This document shows positions 7,641 to 16,211 of a stretch of DNA of 64,000 nt, one piece after another (position 1 is the first letter of the stretch; every line of letters starts with the position of its first letter). The notes beneath the pieces were generated by a model that made no database searches, was not told the DNA's origin, and saw only the letters and a program-made list of their open reading frames with translations. Position numbers and translations under genes: made by a program. The DNA lies in the NCBI GenBank assembly GCA_964492555.1, contig CAZBKQ010000001.1, positions 1-64,000 on the forward strand. The letters run 5' to 3'. This DNA comes from GCA-2709075 sp964492555 (GTDB lineage: Bacteria > Pseudomonadota > Alphaproteobacteria > MPNO01 > UBA2964).

Positions 7641-8660
7641 ATGGCGGCTCCCCGCGCATTGATCACTGGCATTACCGGAATGGTCGGCTCCCACCTTGCC
7701 GAATTCCTTCTGGAAAATACGGATTGGGATATTTACGGCGTGTGCCGCTGGCGCAGCCCGCTCGACAATGTCGAATCTCTCATTCCGCGGATCAACGCCG
7801 GCGATCGCGTATTTCAGCTCTATGGCGATCTGCGCGACTCCCTGTCGATGCAGGATGTCGTCAAGAAAGCGCAGCCGGACTATGTGTTCCATCTCGCGGC
7901 GCAGAGCTTTCCCCGGGTGAGCTTCGAGGCGCCGCTCGATACCTACAATACGAATATTGAGGGCACCGCGCGTGTTCTTGAGGCGCTGAAGGAATACAAG
8001 TCCGACGCGGTGGTCCATGTCTGCGCGTCGTCTGAGGTTTTCGGGCGCGTCTCCAAAGACAAATTGCCGATAAACGAGGAATGCACCTTCCATCCTGCCT
8101 CGCCCTATGCGATTTCCAAGGTTGGAACCGATTTGATCGGGCGATATTACGCGGAAGCGTTCGGCATGACCTGCATGACGACTCGCATGTTCACCCATAC
8201 CGGACCGCGCCGGGGCGACGTATTCGCCGAATCGACATTTGCCAAGCAGATCGCCCTGATCGAAGCCGGATTTATTCCGCCGGTGGTCAAGGTGGGCAAT
8301 CTCGATTCCTTGAGGACGATCGCCGATGTGCGCGACGCCGTGCGGGCCTACTACATGCTGGTGACCGTAAACCCGGTGCCTGGCGAATATTACAACATTG
8401 GTGGAACGCATTCCTGCTCTATCCGGGAACTGCTGGACACGCTTTTGTCGCTTTCGCCGAAAAAAGACGAAATCAGCGTTGAAATCGACCAGGAGCGTTT
8501 GCGGCCGATCGATGCGGATTTGCAGGTTCCTGACACGACAAAGTTTACCGAACATACGGGCTGGGAACCGGAGATTCCGTTCGAAAAAACAGTTTCGGAC
8601 CTGCTTGATTATTGGCGGGATCGCGTAAAACGCGAGGGCGATCGTTTTCTTGTCAGATAG
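7641..8660 (+). CDS. GDP-mannose 4,6-dehydratase-like enzyme (possibly GDP-heptose dehydratase)
   Basis: This 339-residue NAD(P)-dependent short-chain dehydrogenase starts with TGITGMVGSHL at residues 9-19. It has the catalytic region CASSEVFG (Ser130, Ser131, Glu132) and YAISK (Tyr156, Lys160). The glutamate is the residue that separates 4,6-dehydratases from 4-reductases of the same family, so dehydration at C5-C6 is expected; serine replaces the usual threonine. The C-terminal block ERLRPIDADLQVPDTTK is typical of GDP-mannose 4,6-dehydratase and Rmd relatives. It is 17 nt after the 3-dehydratase gene and would supply its 4-keto-6-deoxy substrate. Because heptose genes flank the operon, GDP-D-glycero-D-manno-heptose (as for DmhA and WcbK) is as plausible a substrate as GDP-mannose. 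Confidence 0.83.
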   Translation: MAAPRALITGITGMVGSHLAEFLLENTDWDIYGVCRWRSPLDNVESLIPRINAGDRVFQLYGDLRDSLSMQDVVKKAQPDYVFHLAAQSFPRVSFEAPLDTYNTNIEGTARVLEALKEYKSDAVVHVCASSEVFGRVSKDKLPINEECTFHPASPYAISKVGTDLIGRYYAEAFGMTCMTTRMFTHTGPRRGDVFAESTFAKQIALIEAGFIPPVVKVGNLDSLRTIADVRDAVRAYYMLVTVNPVPGEYYNIGGTHSCSIRELLDTLLSLSPKKDEISVEIDQERLRPIDADLQVPDTTKFTEHTGWEPEIPFEKTVSDLLDYWRDRVKREGDRFLVR

Positions 8661-8736
8661 AGAGTTGAATTTCAGAGTCTGCCCCAGCTATGTTAGGCAA
8701 ATAGAATGCTCGGGTGTTTATTGAGGAGTGCGCGCA

Positions 8737-10716
8737 GTGGCGACGGCGACAGCGGTTAAAATCGGTCTGGTTCAGATCAATAACAGCTTTTCCGGGCAGA
8801 ATTATCTGCCGTATTCGATCGCCTTGCTGGAAGGCTATGCCAAGGAACATGCTGCCGACCCTGACCGGTACGATTTTCAGGCGCCCATATACAAGCGCAT
8901 GCCAATCGGACAGATTGTTAAACAACTCAGCGGCGTGGCTATTGCGGGATTCAGCACCTATGTCTGGAACGCCCGGATTTCGCTGGAGGTCGCCCGGCGC
9001 CTTAAGGAAGCCGACCCGGACAAGCTCATAATGTTCGGCGGGCCGCAAGTGCCCGATGACCCCGAAAACTTCATGCGTGAAAACCGGTTCGTCGATGTTT
9101 GCGCGCACAATGAAGGCGAGAAAATTTTTCTCGATCTGATTGAGGCCTATCCCGGCCGCGATTGGTCGGAAATTCCGGGTGTCAGCTATCTGGATGGGAA
9201 AAAATTCATTCACAACCCCAACGGACCGCGCTTCCGCGATCTGGAAGAAGTTCCCTCACCATTTCTGAACGGCGCCTTTGATGCGGTCATGGCCGCCAAT
9301 CCCGATGAAAAATGGATCGGATTGTGGGAAACCAATCGCGGTTGCCCGTTCCAATGTACTTTCTGCGATTGGGGGTCTGCGACCGCGGCAAAGGTCAACA
9401 AGTTCGAAGATGACCGGCTGATGCGCGAAATCCAGTGGTTCTCCGATAACAAGATCGAATACATCTTCTGTTGCGATGCGAATTTCGGTATCCAGAAACG
9501 TGATGTTGATATCGCGACCCATGTCGCGAAAATCAAGGAAGAGACCGGTTATCCGCATGCGCTTTCGGTGCAGAACACAAAAAACGCGACCGAACGCGCC
9601 TATCTGACGCAGAAAATTCTGGCCGATTCCGGTTTGAACAAGGGGGTCGCCCTGTCGATGCAGAGTGTCGATATGGGAACGCTCGAATCAATTAAGCGGC
9701 AGAATATTTCGCTGGATACCTATATGGAGTTGCAGCGTCGTTTCACCCGCGACCGCGTCGAGACATACAGTGATCTGATCCTTGGTCTCCCGGGCGAAAC
9801 TTATGATTCCTTTGTCCGGGGCGTGGATATGCTGATCCAGAACGGGCAGCACAACCGGATTCAGTTCAACAACCTCTCCATCCTGCCGAATGCGGAGATG
9901 GGAAGTCCCGAATATCAGAAAAAATACGGGATGGTCACGGTCGTTACCGAAATCATCAATATTCATGGTGAACGGGTCCAGCTGGAAGATGACGTGACGG
10001 AGGTCCAGGACCTTGTGATCGAAACGGCTGCGATGCCTCAGGAAGATTGGCGGCGTACACGGTCCTTCTGCTGGATGACAGCGCTGCTGCATTTCGACAA
10101 GCTGTTCCAGATACCGCTCATGGTCGCGCATGAAATTTCGGGTATCGGCTATCGCGACATGATCGAAGCCTTCATGGAAGCGAAGACCGAAGAGTATCCG
10201 CTGATCGGCGGGATCCGCGATTTCTTTCTGTCGGAGGCGGAATCGATCCAGGGCGGGGGTCCCGAATATGTGTTCTCGAAAGAATGGTTGGGCGTTTACT
10301 GGCCGGCGGACGAATATGTCTTTATCCGGATGACAGCGAATAACCAGTTCGAGGATTTCTACCGCGAAGCGGAGACAATCCTGAAAAATCTCGTCACTGG
10401 CAAAGTCCCCAACGCGACTATGGATGTGTTGGATGAGGCGATAATGGTCAATGGAGCGCTCGTCCGGCAGCCTTATGTCGATACCGATACTTCGGTCGAT
10501 ACCACTTATGACATCATGGCCTTCTATCACGCTGTAAGAAACGGCGAGGAATCCTCTCTGGTCGAGGCGCCGACGACTGTTGCGATCAACCGGACCGACA
10601 AGGTCTACACCGATTTCCAGGAATGGTGCCGTGAAATTGTCTGGTGGGGCAACAAGAAGGGCGCCTATCTCTATACGAACCAGGTGACCAGCAAGGAACT
10701 CGCGGGACACTATTGA
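8737..10716 (+). CDS. B12-binding domain radical SAM protein
   Basis: The 659-residue protein combines an N-terminal cobalamin-binding-like Rossmann domain (roughly residues 1-180, containing YSIALLEGYA and MFGGPQVPDD) with a radical SAM core. The 4Fe-4S motif is Cys203, Cys207 and Cys210 in GCPFQCTFCDWG, and a long C-terminal region follows. The GTG at 8737 is chosen over the one at 8728 because the GAGGA at 8723-8727 is then about 9 bases away. The DxHxxG cobalamin motif is not evident, as in many of this class. Such enzymes catalyse radical methylations, ring contractions and other rearrangements. Its position between a sugar dehydratase and an aldo/keto reductase points to radical chemistry on the nucleotide sugar or its two-carbon branch. 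The exact reaction cannot be read from sequence. Confidence 0.85.
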   Translation: MATATAVKIGLVQINNSFSGQNYLPYSIALLEGYAKEHAADPDRYDFQAPIYKRMPIGQIVKQLSGVAIAGFSTYVWNARISLEVARRLKEADPDKLIMFGGPQVPDDPENFMRENRFVDVCAHNEGEKIFLDLIEAYPGRDWSEIPGVSYLDGKKFIHNPNGPRFRDLEEVPSPFLNGAFDAVMAANPDEKWIGLWETNRGCPFQCTFCDWGSATAAKVNKFEDDRLMREIQWFSDNKIEYIFCCDANFGIQKRDVDIATHVAKIKEETGYPHALSVQNTKNATERAYLTQKILADSGLNKGVALSMQSVDMGTLESIKRQNISLDTYMELQRRFTRDRVETYSDLILGLPGETYDSFVRGVDMLIQNGQHNRIQFNNLSILPNAEMGSPEYQKKYGMVTVVTEIINIHGERVQLEDDVTEVQDLVIETAAMPQEDWRRTRSFCWMTALLHFDKLFQIPLMVAHEISGIGYRDMIEAFMEAKTEEYPLIGGIRDFFLSEAESIQGGGPEYVFSKEWLGVYWPADEYVFIRMTANNQFEDFYREAETILKNLVTGKVPNATMDVLDEAIMVNGALVRQPYVDTDTSVDTTYDIMAFYHAVRNGEESSLVEAPTTVAINRTDKVYTDFQEWCREIVWWGNKKGAYLYTNQVTSKELAGHY

Positions 10717-10756
10717 GGAAAAGACGGTCTCAGCGGCTTTCCAGGCAGACGCTTCG

Positions 10757-11725
10757 ATGAAAACTCGTCCGTTGGGAAAATCCGGTCTTTCTGTATCGGA
10801 AATCGGCTTCGGCGCCTGGGGGATCGGCGGACAAACCGACGGCACGACCTCATACGGCGATACGGACGACGAGACGTCTTTGGCCGCGCTGCAAAAAGCG
10901 CGTGATGTCGGGATCACGTTTTTCGATACGTCCTGCGTATATGGTTACGGCAAGAGCGAAGAGCTGATTGGCGAGGCCTTTGCGCAATGCCGCGAAGACG
11001 TTGTGATCGGTACAAAAGCCGGATTCACGACCTGGGATGCCGCGCCGGATTTCTCACCCGGCAGTATCAGGAAATCGTTGGATGGCAGCCTCACACGGCT
11101 GCGGTCTGATTATGTGGATCTGCTGCAACTGCATAATCCACCCCCCGCTCTCTTAAAGGATCAACCTGCCCTATACGAAACGCTGGAATCGCTGAAAGAA
11201 GAAGGGCTGATCCGGGCACACGGAATTTCGGTAAAAGGGCCGGAAGAGGCCATCGAAATTCTTTCCGAATTTTCGTTCTCGTCCGTCCAAGTCAATCTCA
11301 ACATGATGGATATCCGCGCGTTTGAGTGCGGTTTGCTGGAGTTGGCGCCCGAAAAAGGCGCCGGCATTATCGCGCGGACTCCTCTATGCTTTGGTTTTCT
11401 CTCCGGTGCCGTGACGCCCGATACGGAATTCCCCGTGGGCGACCACCGGAATGGCTGGCCGCGCGCCCAACTTGAACGCTGGTGCGAGGGCGCGGCGGCG
11501 CTTCACGATGCGGTACCCGCCTCGAACGGTGAATCGAAGCCTCAGATGGCGATACGGTTCTGTATTTCGCCGGACAGCGTTTCCTGCGTCATACCCGGGA
11601 TACTTACGCCCGATGAAGCCGTTGAAAACGCTGCGGCCGGCGCGTTCGGGCCGCTCACCAGAGAAGAAGTTGCCCATGTTTTGAAGGTCCATGAAACCAT
11701 GGACTTTTTCGTCGCCCGATCCTGA
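10757..11725 (+). CDS. Aldo/keto reductase
   Basis: The 322-residue protein is an AKR with the standard opening KTRPLGKSGLSVSEIGFGAW. The catalytic tetrad is visible in order: Asp in FFDTSCVYGYG together with its Tyr, Lys in VIGTKAGF, and His in LLQLHNPP. It lacks a signal peptide and should be a soluble NADPH-dependent carbonyl reductase. It lies 40 nt downstream of the radical SAM gene and 12 nt upstream of the HddC-GmhB gene in the same operon. It is therefore a candidate for reducing the C-4 keto group, or the carbonyl of an attached two-carbon unit, on the sugar. AKRs of this subgroup are common in deoxysugar operons, but the family is broad and the substrate is inferred only from context. 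Confidence 0.85.
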   Translation: MKTRPLGKSGLSVSEIGFGAWGIGGQTDGTTSYGDTDDETSLAALQKARDVGITFFDTSCVYGYGKSEELIGEAFAQCREDVVIGTKAGFTTWDAAPDFSPGSIRKSLDGSLTRLRSDYVDLLQLHNPPPALLKDQPALYETLESLKEEGLIRAHGISVKGPEEAIEILSEFSFSSVQVNLNMMDIRAFECGLLELAPEKGAGIIARTPLCFGFLSGAVTPDTEFPVGDHRNGWPRAQLERWCEGAAALHDAVPASNGESKPQMAIRFCISPDSVSCVIPGILTPDEAVENAAAGAFGPLTREEVAHVLKVHETMDFFVARS

Positions 11726-11737
11726 CGGGGAGGCGTC

Positions 11738-12931
11738 ATGCAGGCTGTTATCCTCGCCGGTGGAAAGGGAACAAGGCTAGGCGAGTTGACACGTCACACG
11801 CCAAAGCCACTTCTACGCGTTGGCGGCGCTCCGTTTATTGTCAGCCTTATCGCGGAACTTTCCCGGTTTGGTTTCGACGATTTCATTCTTTTGGTCGGTC
11901 CGTTCAAGGACAAATTCAAAGACGTGCTCGCCGGGAATGTTCCCGTGGGTGTGCAGGTAAGTTGCGTGCCGGAGCCCGAACCGGCGGGAACTGGTGGCGC
12001 GCTGCGCTATGCGGGGGACCGGCTGGCGCGACGGTTTTTGATGCTGAACGGCGATTCGTTTTTCGACTTCAACTATCTCGATCTTACACAGCGCCGCTTG
12101 CCGGGGGATTGGGTGGCCAGAATCGCTTTGCGCCGGATCGAGGATACCGGCCGCTATGGCGCCGTTACGCTCGAGGGGCACACGGTGACCGAATTTGGCG
12201 AAAAATCCCGTTCCGGCGCCGGTATGATCAATGGTGGTATTTATTGGCTTAAGCGCGAGATACTGGATCGGATAACCGCTCTTCCCTGCTCGATGGAAAT
12301 CGATTTGCTACCGCCTCTGGTAGCGGAATCTCTGGTACAGGGAAAATCCTATGACGGCAATTTTATCGATATCGGAACGCCCGAGGATTTCGAACGCAGC
12401 CAAGGTCTCTTGAAGAACTGGCGACGGCGCCCCGCCGCGTTTCTAGACCGGGATGGCGTTCTGAACCGCGACACTGGATATGTTCACTGCCCCGAAGAAT
12501 TCGACTGGATGCCGGGTGCGAAACGCGCGGTGCGGTATCTGAACGATCGCGGCTATCTGGTGTTCGTCGTGACCAATCAGGCCGGGATCGCGCGGGGTTA
12601 TTACCGGCCGGACGACGTTTTTTCACTGCATGGCTGGGTGAACAAGACGCTGAAAAAATCGGGTGCCCATATCGACCGGTTCTATTTTTGTCCGCATCAT
12701 CCGGAGGCGGGTGACGGCGAATACACCCGCGTCTGTGATTGCAGGAAGCCGGCGCCGGGTATGATCCTGGCCGGTCTGGATGAATGGCCAGTCGACCCCG
12801 CGGCAAGTTTCCTGATCGGCGACAACCAGACCGATGTTGAAGCAGCGGGACGGGCGGGAATTCGCGGCAATTTGTTTGACGGAAATAACCTGTATTTTGC
12901 CGTTAGGGATATAGTGGAATCGGCAAGTTAG
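11738..12931 (+). CDS. hddC/gmhB: Fused heptose-1-phosphate guanylyltransferase / heptose bisphosphate phosphatase
   Basis: Two domains are joined in 397 residues. Residues 1-230 are a nucleotidyltransferase with LAGGKGTRLGELT at 6-18, PKPLL, and LNGDSFFDF carrying the metal site; this matches HddC, which makes GDP-D-glycero-alpha-D-manno-heptose. Residues 230-397 are a HAD phosphatase of the GmhB/histidinol-phosphatase type: FLDRDGVLN with Asp237 and Asp239, VVTNQAGIARG, a zinc-binding CPHHPE...CDCRKP segment, and GDNQTDVEAA. Joined to GmhA (2431-3012), these give three of the four steps to GDP-heptose; the HddA kinase is not in the window. The gene is 12 nt after the aldo/keto reductase. 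Assignment to the GDP branch rests on domain similarity and on the GDP-sugar enzymes around it. Confidence 0.87.
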   Translation: MQAVILAGGKGTRLGELTRHTPKPLLRVGGAPFIVSLIAELSRFGFDDFILLVGPFKDKFKDVLAGNVPVGVQVSCVPEPEPAGTGGALRYAGDRLARRFLMLNGDSFFDFNYLDLTQRRLPGDWVARIALRRIEDTGRYGAVTLEGHTVTEFGEKSRSGAGMINGGIYWLKREILDRITALPCSMEIDLLPPLVAESLVQGKSYDGNFIDIGTPEDFERSQGLLKNWRRRPAAFLDRDGVLNRDTGYVHCPEEFDWMPGAKRAVRYLNDRGYLVFVVTNQAGIARGYYRPDDVFSLHGWVNKTLKKSGAHIDRFYFCPHHPEAGDGEYTRVCDCRKPAPGMILAGLDEWPVDPAASFLIGDNQTDVEAAGRAGIRGNLFDGNNLYFAVRDIVESAS

Positions 12932-13014
12932 ATTAGAATGCGGTCATCCGGTTCCCGGGGTTAGGCGGCGTTGCAAGGGAATTGTCTGAATTGCTATTTC
13001 AAAGGGCGGAAGAT

Positions 13015-13737
13015 ATGGCGCGACTTGAAGATTTGAAGGTAAAGATTTTCGCGGACGGCGCGAATTTGGAATCGATGCTCGCGTTTGCGGAAAACCCGTT
13101 GATTAGCGGTTTTACGACGAATCCCAGCTTGATGCATGGTGCGGGGGTACGGGATTATGTCGCGTTCGCGCATGAGGTCGTCGCCAAAATTCCTGACCGC
13201 CATATTTCTTTCGAAGTTTTTGACGATGATTTTCCGGGTATGGTGGCGCAAGCCAAAGTGATTTCGTCCTGGGGAGAAAACGTTTATGCCAAAATTCCGA
13301 TCACCAATTCCAAGGCCGAATCCTCTTGCCCGACAGTCGGTAGCCTTTCTAACGCTGGTGTAAAGGTAAACGTCACGGCGATATTTACCCCAAAGCAGGT
13401 GAAAGAGGTTGCCGCCGTCCTGTCACCCGATACGCCCGCCGTGATTTCGGTTTTTGCCGGACGTATTGCGGATGCAGGCGTTGATCCAATGCCGATCATG
13501 CGAGAATGCAAGGATATTCTCGCCAACCTGCCGAAAGCCGAGCTTCTCTGGGCAAGTTCGAGAGAGGTTTACAATCTTTTTCAGGCTGATCAAACGGGGT
13601 GCGAAATCATCACGGTGGCGAATGACGTTCTGAACAAGCTGTCTACGGTTGGCAAGAATCTTGAAGAATACTCGCTGGATACGGTCAAGGCGTTCTGCCG
13701 CGATGCGGAGAATGCGGGCTTCACTATCCCTGTTTGA
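13015..13737 (+). CDS. Transaldolase family protein
   Basis: The 240-residue protein is a short transaldolase/fructose-6-phosphate-aldolase-type TIM barrel. It shows FADGAN near residue 14 (the usual DTAN/S region), TTNPSLM at 34-40, and the Schiff-base lysine Lys93 in VYAKIPITNS. The ATG at 13015 is preferred over an upstream TTG at 12982 because GGGCGGA lies at the right distance. It is the last gene of the operon and is followed at once by a terminator-like hairpin. Transaldolases interconvert sedoheptulose 7-phosphate with smaller sugar phosphates, so here it may raise the GmhA substrate pool. A role in making another precursor, or a plain housekeeping pentose-phosphate role, cannot be excluded. 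The substitution of DG for DT in the first motif is slightly unusual. Confidence 0.85.
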   Translation: MARLEDLKVKIFADGANLESMLAFAENPLISGFTTNPSLMHGAGVRDYVAFAHEVVAKIPDRHISFEVFDDDFPGMVAQAKVISSWGENVYAKIPITNSKAESSCPTVGSLSNAGVKVNVTAIFTPKQVKEVAAVLSPDTPAVISVFAGRIADAGVDPMPIMRECKDILANLPKAELLWASSREVYNLFQADQTGCEIITVANDVLNKLSTVGKNLEEYSLDTVKAFCRDAENAGFTIPV

Positions 13738-13770
13738 TCAGGGTATCTGCTCCCTGAAATTTTCTTTCCC
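13738..13770 (+). terminator. Probable Rho-independent terminator of the sugar operon
   Basis: Directly after the transaldolase stop codon, TCAGGG (13738-13743) and CCCTGA (13752-13757) form a perfect 6-bp stem with an 8-base loop. A T-rich tract follows. The stem is short, so strength is uncertain. The position, at the end of a nine-gene plus-strand run and before a convergent gene, fits a terminator. Confidence 0.5.
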
Positions 13771-13841
13771 GTTTTTCTCGTTCGGGCCCGGTCCAACACC
13801 TGCGATGGCCATGTTGGTTGATCAGGCGGAAGACGTGTTTG

Positions 13842-15038
13842 CTATTCGGGATTTTTTCTTTTCGCGCCAATAAAAAAGGCGACGGAGAGAAACAGGGCCG
13901 CCATCCACCAGCCTTGCCAGATGCCGTGAGAAACACAAATTATCACGAAGGCGCAAGTAAATAGCGAAATCCCGGCGGCCTTGTCCGGTCCGGGCTGCAG
14001 CCTTCCAAGGCACTTTGTTATAGACAGGCACATCAACGCCGCTAATAAAGCGCCTACGGCACCCAGTTCAACCCAAATTTGCAAGACGCCGTTATGAGGG
14101 TGGAGCGGTAAGCTTTCCATCTGCATGCCTAGGTTCTCTTTGCCGCCAGGCAGGGCACGAGATGAGGCAAATCCCCATCCGGTTAGCGGGCGCTCCAAGG
14201 CTTTCTCAGCAGTAAAATTCCATATCAGGAGACGATGATATGCCGAGTGCGGCAGCCATGTTTCCTTCATTGCTATCGAATGTTGTGTAATGCCCCACCG
14301 GTTCGGATGGGTGTAATGCACGTGGAGAATTGGCGCGATCGCAATATAGAGGAGACAGGCAAGAGTTATAATTCGCAGAGCAACTCGTGACCAAAAAAAT
14401 GCCACGATAAAGACAAAGGCTGATAGGGAGAGTCCGGTTAAAGCCGCCGCGCTGGAAGAAAGCGATATTGGCAGAAAAATACAGCCTAGTAGGATTAGTT
14501 TATGGGTGGTGTTACACCAGTGCAGTGTCAACACAGGCCAAAATAGCAGCACTAGAATGACGCAGCCTTGATTAAGGCGGCTGAGCTCCTTCCCGGGAAT
14601 TCCGTTATGCGGGCCGAAGAACGGTAATAGTTCACCGGATTCTCGCATCAGACCCGCGACGAGCAGCAAAAGGCACCAAATGAACCCTGGCATCAACAGC
14701 TTTTCGAAAACGGATTTTTGTTTGTTGGTTAAAATAATTGCAGAAATTACTATTACTAGACCCAATGCCACCGATAGAACTAACCGGGGGTATTTCCCCA
14801 AAGAAAATGATATATCTACGGACCACGCAAGACTTGCTGCGCTCCACAAAAGAAATAATGAAAAAACCCATGCAGGTTTTAAAGACTTAGATATCCCGAA
14901 TAAATTTTTGGAGTTTAAGAAAATTAAGAGAACCCCAAAAATATATGAAATTGTTGCCATAGAGAGAGGTAGAAAGACCGATATTCCAGGTATTGTATAG
15001 GCTGCCAGCCCCATAATTTTCCCGTTATCAATTCGCAT
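13842..15038 (-). CDS. O-antigen ligase/polymerase-like membrane protein (WaaL/Wzy family)
   Basis: The protein of about 398 residues is very hydrophobic, with about ten predicted membrane spans. Near the C terminus, after the largest loop, it carries HPHNGVLQIWVELGAVG. This fits the H[NSQ]x9GxxG pattern of WaaL-type O-antigen ligases, which join polymerised glycan to lipid A core in the periplasm. The large loop with conserved-looking Arg and His residues (SAYHRLLIWNF) is typical of Wzy/WaaL. The start at 15038 has AAAGAG 7 bases upstream; in-frame starts at 15068 and 15101 lack a ribosome site. The gene is visibly more AT-rich than its neighbours, which is common for horizontally exchanged glycan genes. 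It converges on the sugar operon and probably acts on its product. Confidence 0.82.
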   Translation of the reverse strand: MRIDNGKIMGLAAYTIPGISVFLPLSMATISYIFGVLLIFLNSKNLFGISKSLKPAWVFSLFLLWSAASLAWSVDISFSLGKYPRLVLSVALGLVIVISAIILTNKQKSVFEKLLMPGFIWCLLLLVAGLMRESGELLPFFGPHNGIPGKELSRLNQGCVILVLLFWPVLTLHWCNTTHKLILLGCIFLPISLSSSAAALTGLSLSAFVFIVAFFWSRVALRIITLACLLYIAIAPILHVHYTHPNRWGITQHSIAMKETWLPHSAYHRLLIWNFTAEKALERPLTGWGFASSRALPGGKENLGMQMESLPLHPHNGVLQIWVELGAVGALLAALMCLSITKCLGRLQPGPDKAAGISLFTCAFVIICVSHGIWQGWWMAALFLSVAFFIGAKRKNPE

Positions 15039-15101
15039 GAAATAACTCTTTAAATTGGTGGTATTCATTGAGTGGCGGGGTTCTATGTCGCAATTTTGCA
15101 T

Positions 15102-15464
15102 GTGTACAGAAAGTGTGTCCTAACCACTTTCATGTTATTGGCGCGCTAAGTCTAAAGGTTCAATTCCTTAGGGGTATATCGCAATGTTGACGCACCCCCC
15201 CCTCAAAACGTCTGTTTTCAAAACCGCAAAAATTTGTCGCAAACACTGAATTTTTTATCGGAAGATTTTTTCAATAACGGAATGTATAAGTTAGCGGCTT
15301 ACTTCCCGTGTGTCGGCGGTTATAAACGAAGGGTGATCGGAATTCGAATGTTGTCATTTCCTGACGGCGACAATTGGCGATCAATCAGGATGATTGGATT
15401 GGGCCGATCATAGAGTATAGCTACTTGATGATGGGCCTAGGCTAGGCGTTGCGCTGGAAAAAAT
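15102..15464. other. AT-rich intergenic region at the end of the glycan locus
   Basis: About 360 bp with no convincing gene. It is richer in A and T than the flanks, has short homopolymer runs (for example seven or more C near 15197 and several T-runs at 15240-15270), and lies between the outward-facing starts of the O-antigen-ligase-like gene and the amidotransferase. Promoters for both are likely here, but I cannot point to a clear -35/-10 pair, and I see no RNA gene. Confidence 0.5.
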
Positions 15465-16211
15465 ATGCCGGATGTCATCGTTCTAACCCATGTGGCGTTT
15501 GAAGACGCGGGAACATTTGAAGATGCGCTGCGGGCGCGCGGTCATTCTATCCGATACATCAACGCGGTCGATGGTCTCGAATCGGTGCCGCCTGACGCCG
15601 ATATTTCCCTGCTGATTGTCCTCGGCGGCCCGATCAGCGCCAATGACACGGCCATCTATCCGTTTTTGTCGCGTGAGCTGACGTTGATCGAAAAGCGGTT
15701 GGCCGCCGCCCGCCCCATCATCGGTATCTGTCTCGGGGCTCAACTGATCGCCAGGGCGCTTGGCGCCCGTGTCTATCCCGGAAATCGTGAAATCGGCTGG
15801 GCGCCGGTCTCGCCGACGGATAAGGGTGCGCAATCTTCTCTGTCGCATCTGGCCGAAAACAATGCGCCGGTGCTCCACTGGCATGGGGAGACATTCGATA
15901 TACCGGAAGGCGGGACGCATCTCGCATACACAGATGCTTGCGCGCATCAGGCCTTTTCATATGGTGCGGCGGCGCTCGGACTTCAGTTCCATCCGGAAGT
16001 AACCGCATCGGGGCTTGAAAGCTGGTATGTCAGGCACACGGTTGAAATCGCGATGACGCCGAATATAGATGTGCCAGAATTACGTGGCGACGCGGAAAGG
16101 TTTGAAAAGGCGCTTCGCGGGAATTGCAATGCCTTTTTTCCGGGTGGCTTGACGGGGTCGGCCTGTAGGTCCGGTCCGAAAGTTGGAGAATCCACGCATT
16201 ATGGCAGTTGA
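15465..16211 (+). CDS. Class I glutamine amidotransferase-like protein
   Basis: The 248-residue protein is a stand-alone class I GATase of the GMP-synthase-like type. The catalytic triad is complete: nucleophile Cys89 in GICLGAQ, and His176 and Glu178 in QFHPE. The oxyanion region is LGGP at 53-56. Such enzymes release ammonia from glutamine or hydrolyse gamma-glutamyl bonds (as PuuD does). A C-terminal extension of about 50 residues follows the catalytic core. No synthetase partner lies next to it; the following gene, a Tat-exported nitroreductase-like protein, overlaps its 3' end by 11 nt, so the two are co-transcribed. The acceptor or substrate is not evident. Confidence 0.85.
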   Translation: MPDVIVLTHVAFEDAGTFEDALRARGHSIRYINAVDGLESVPPDADISLLIVLGGPISANDTAIYPFLSRELTLIEKRLAAARPIIGICLGAQLIARALGARVYPGNREIGWAPVSPTDKGAQSSLSHLAENNAPVLHWHGETFDIPEGGTHLAYTDACAHQAFSYGAAALGLQFHPEVTASGLESWYVRHTVEIAMTPNIDVPELRGDAERFEKALRGNCNAFFPGGLTGSACRSGPKVGESTHYGS

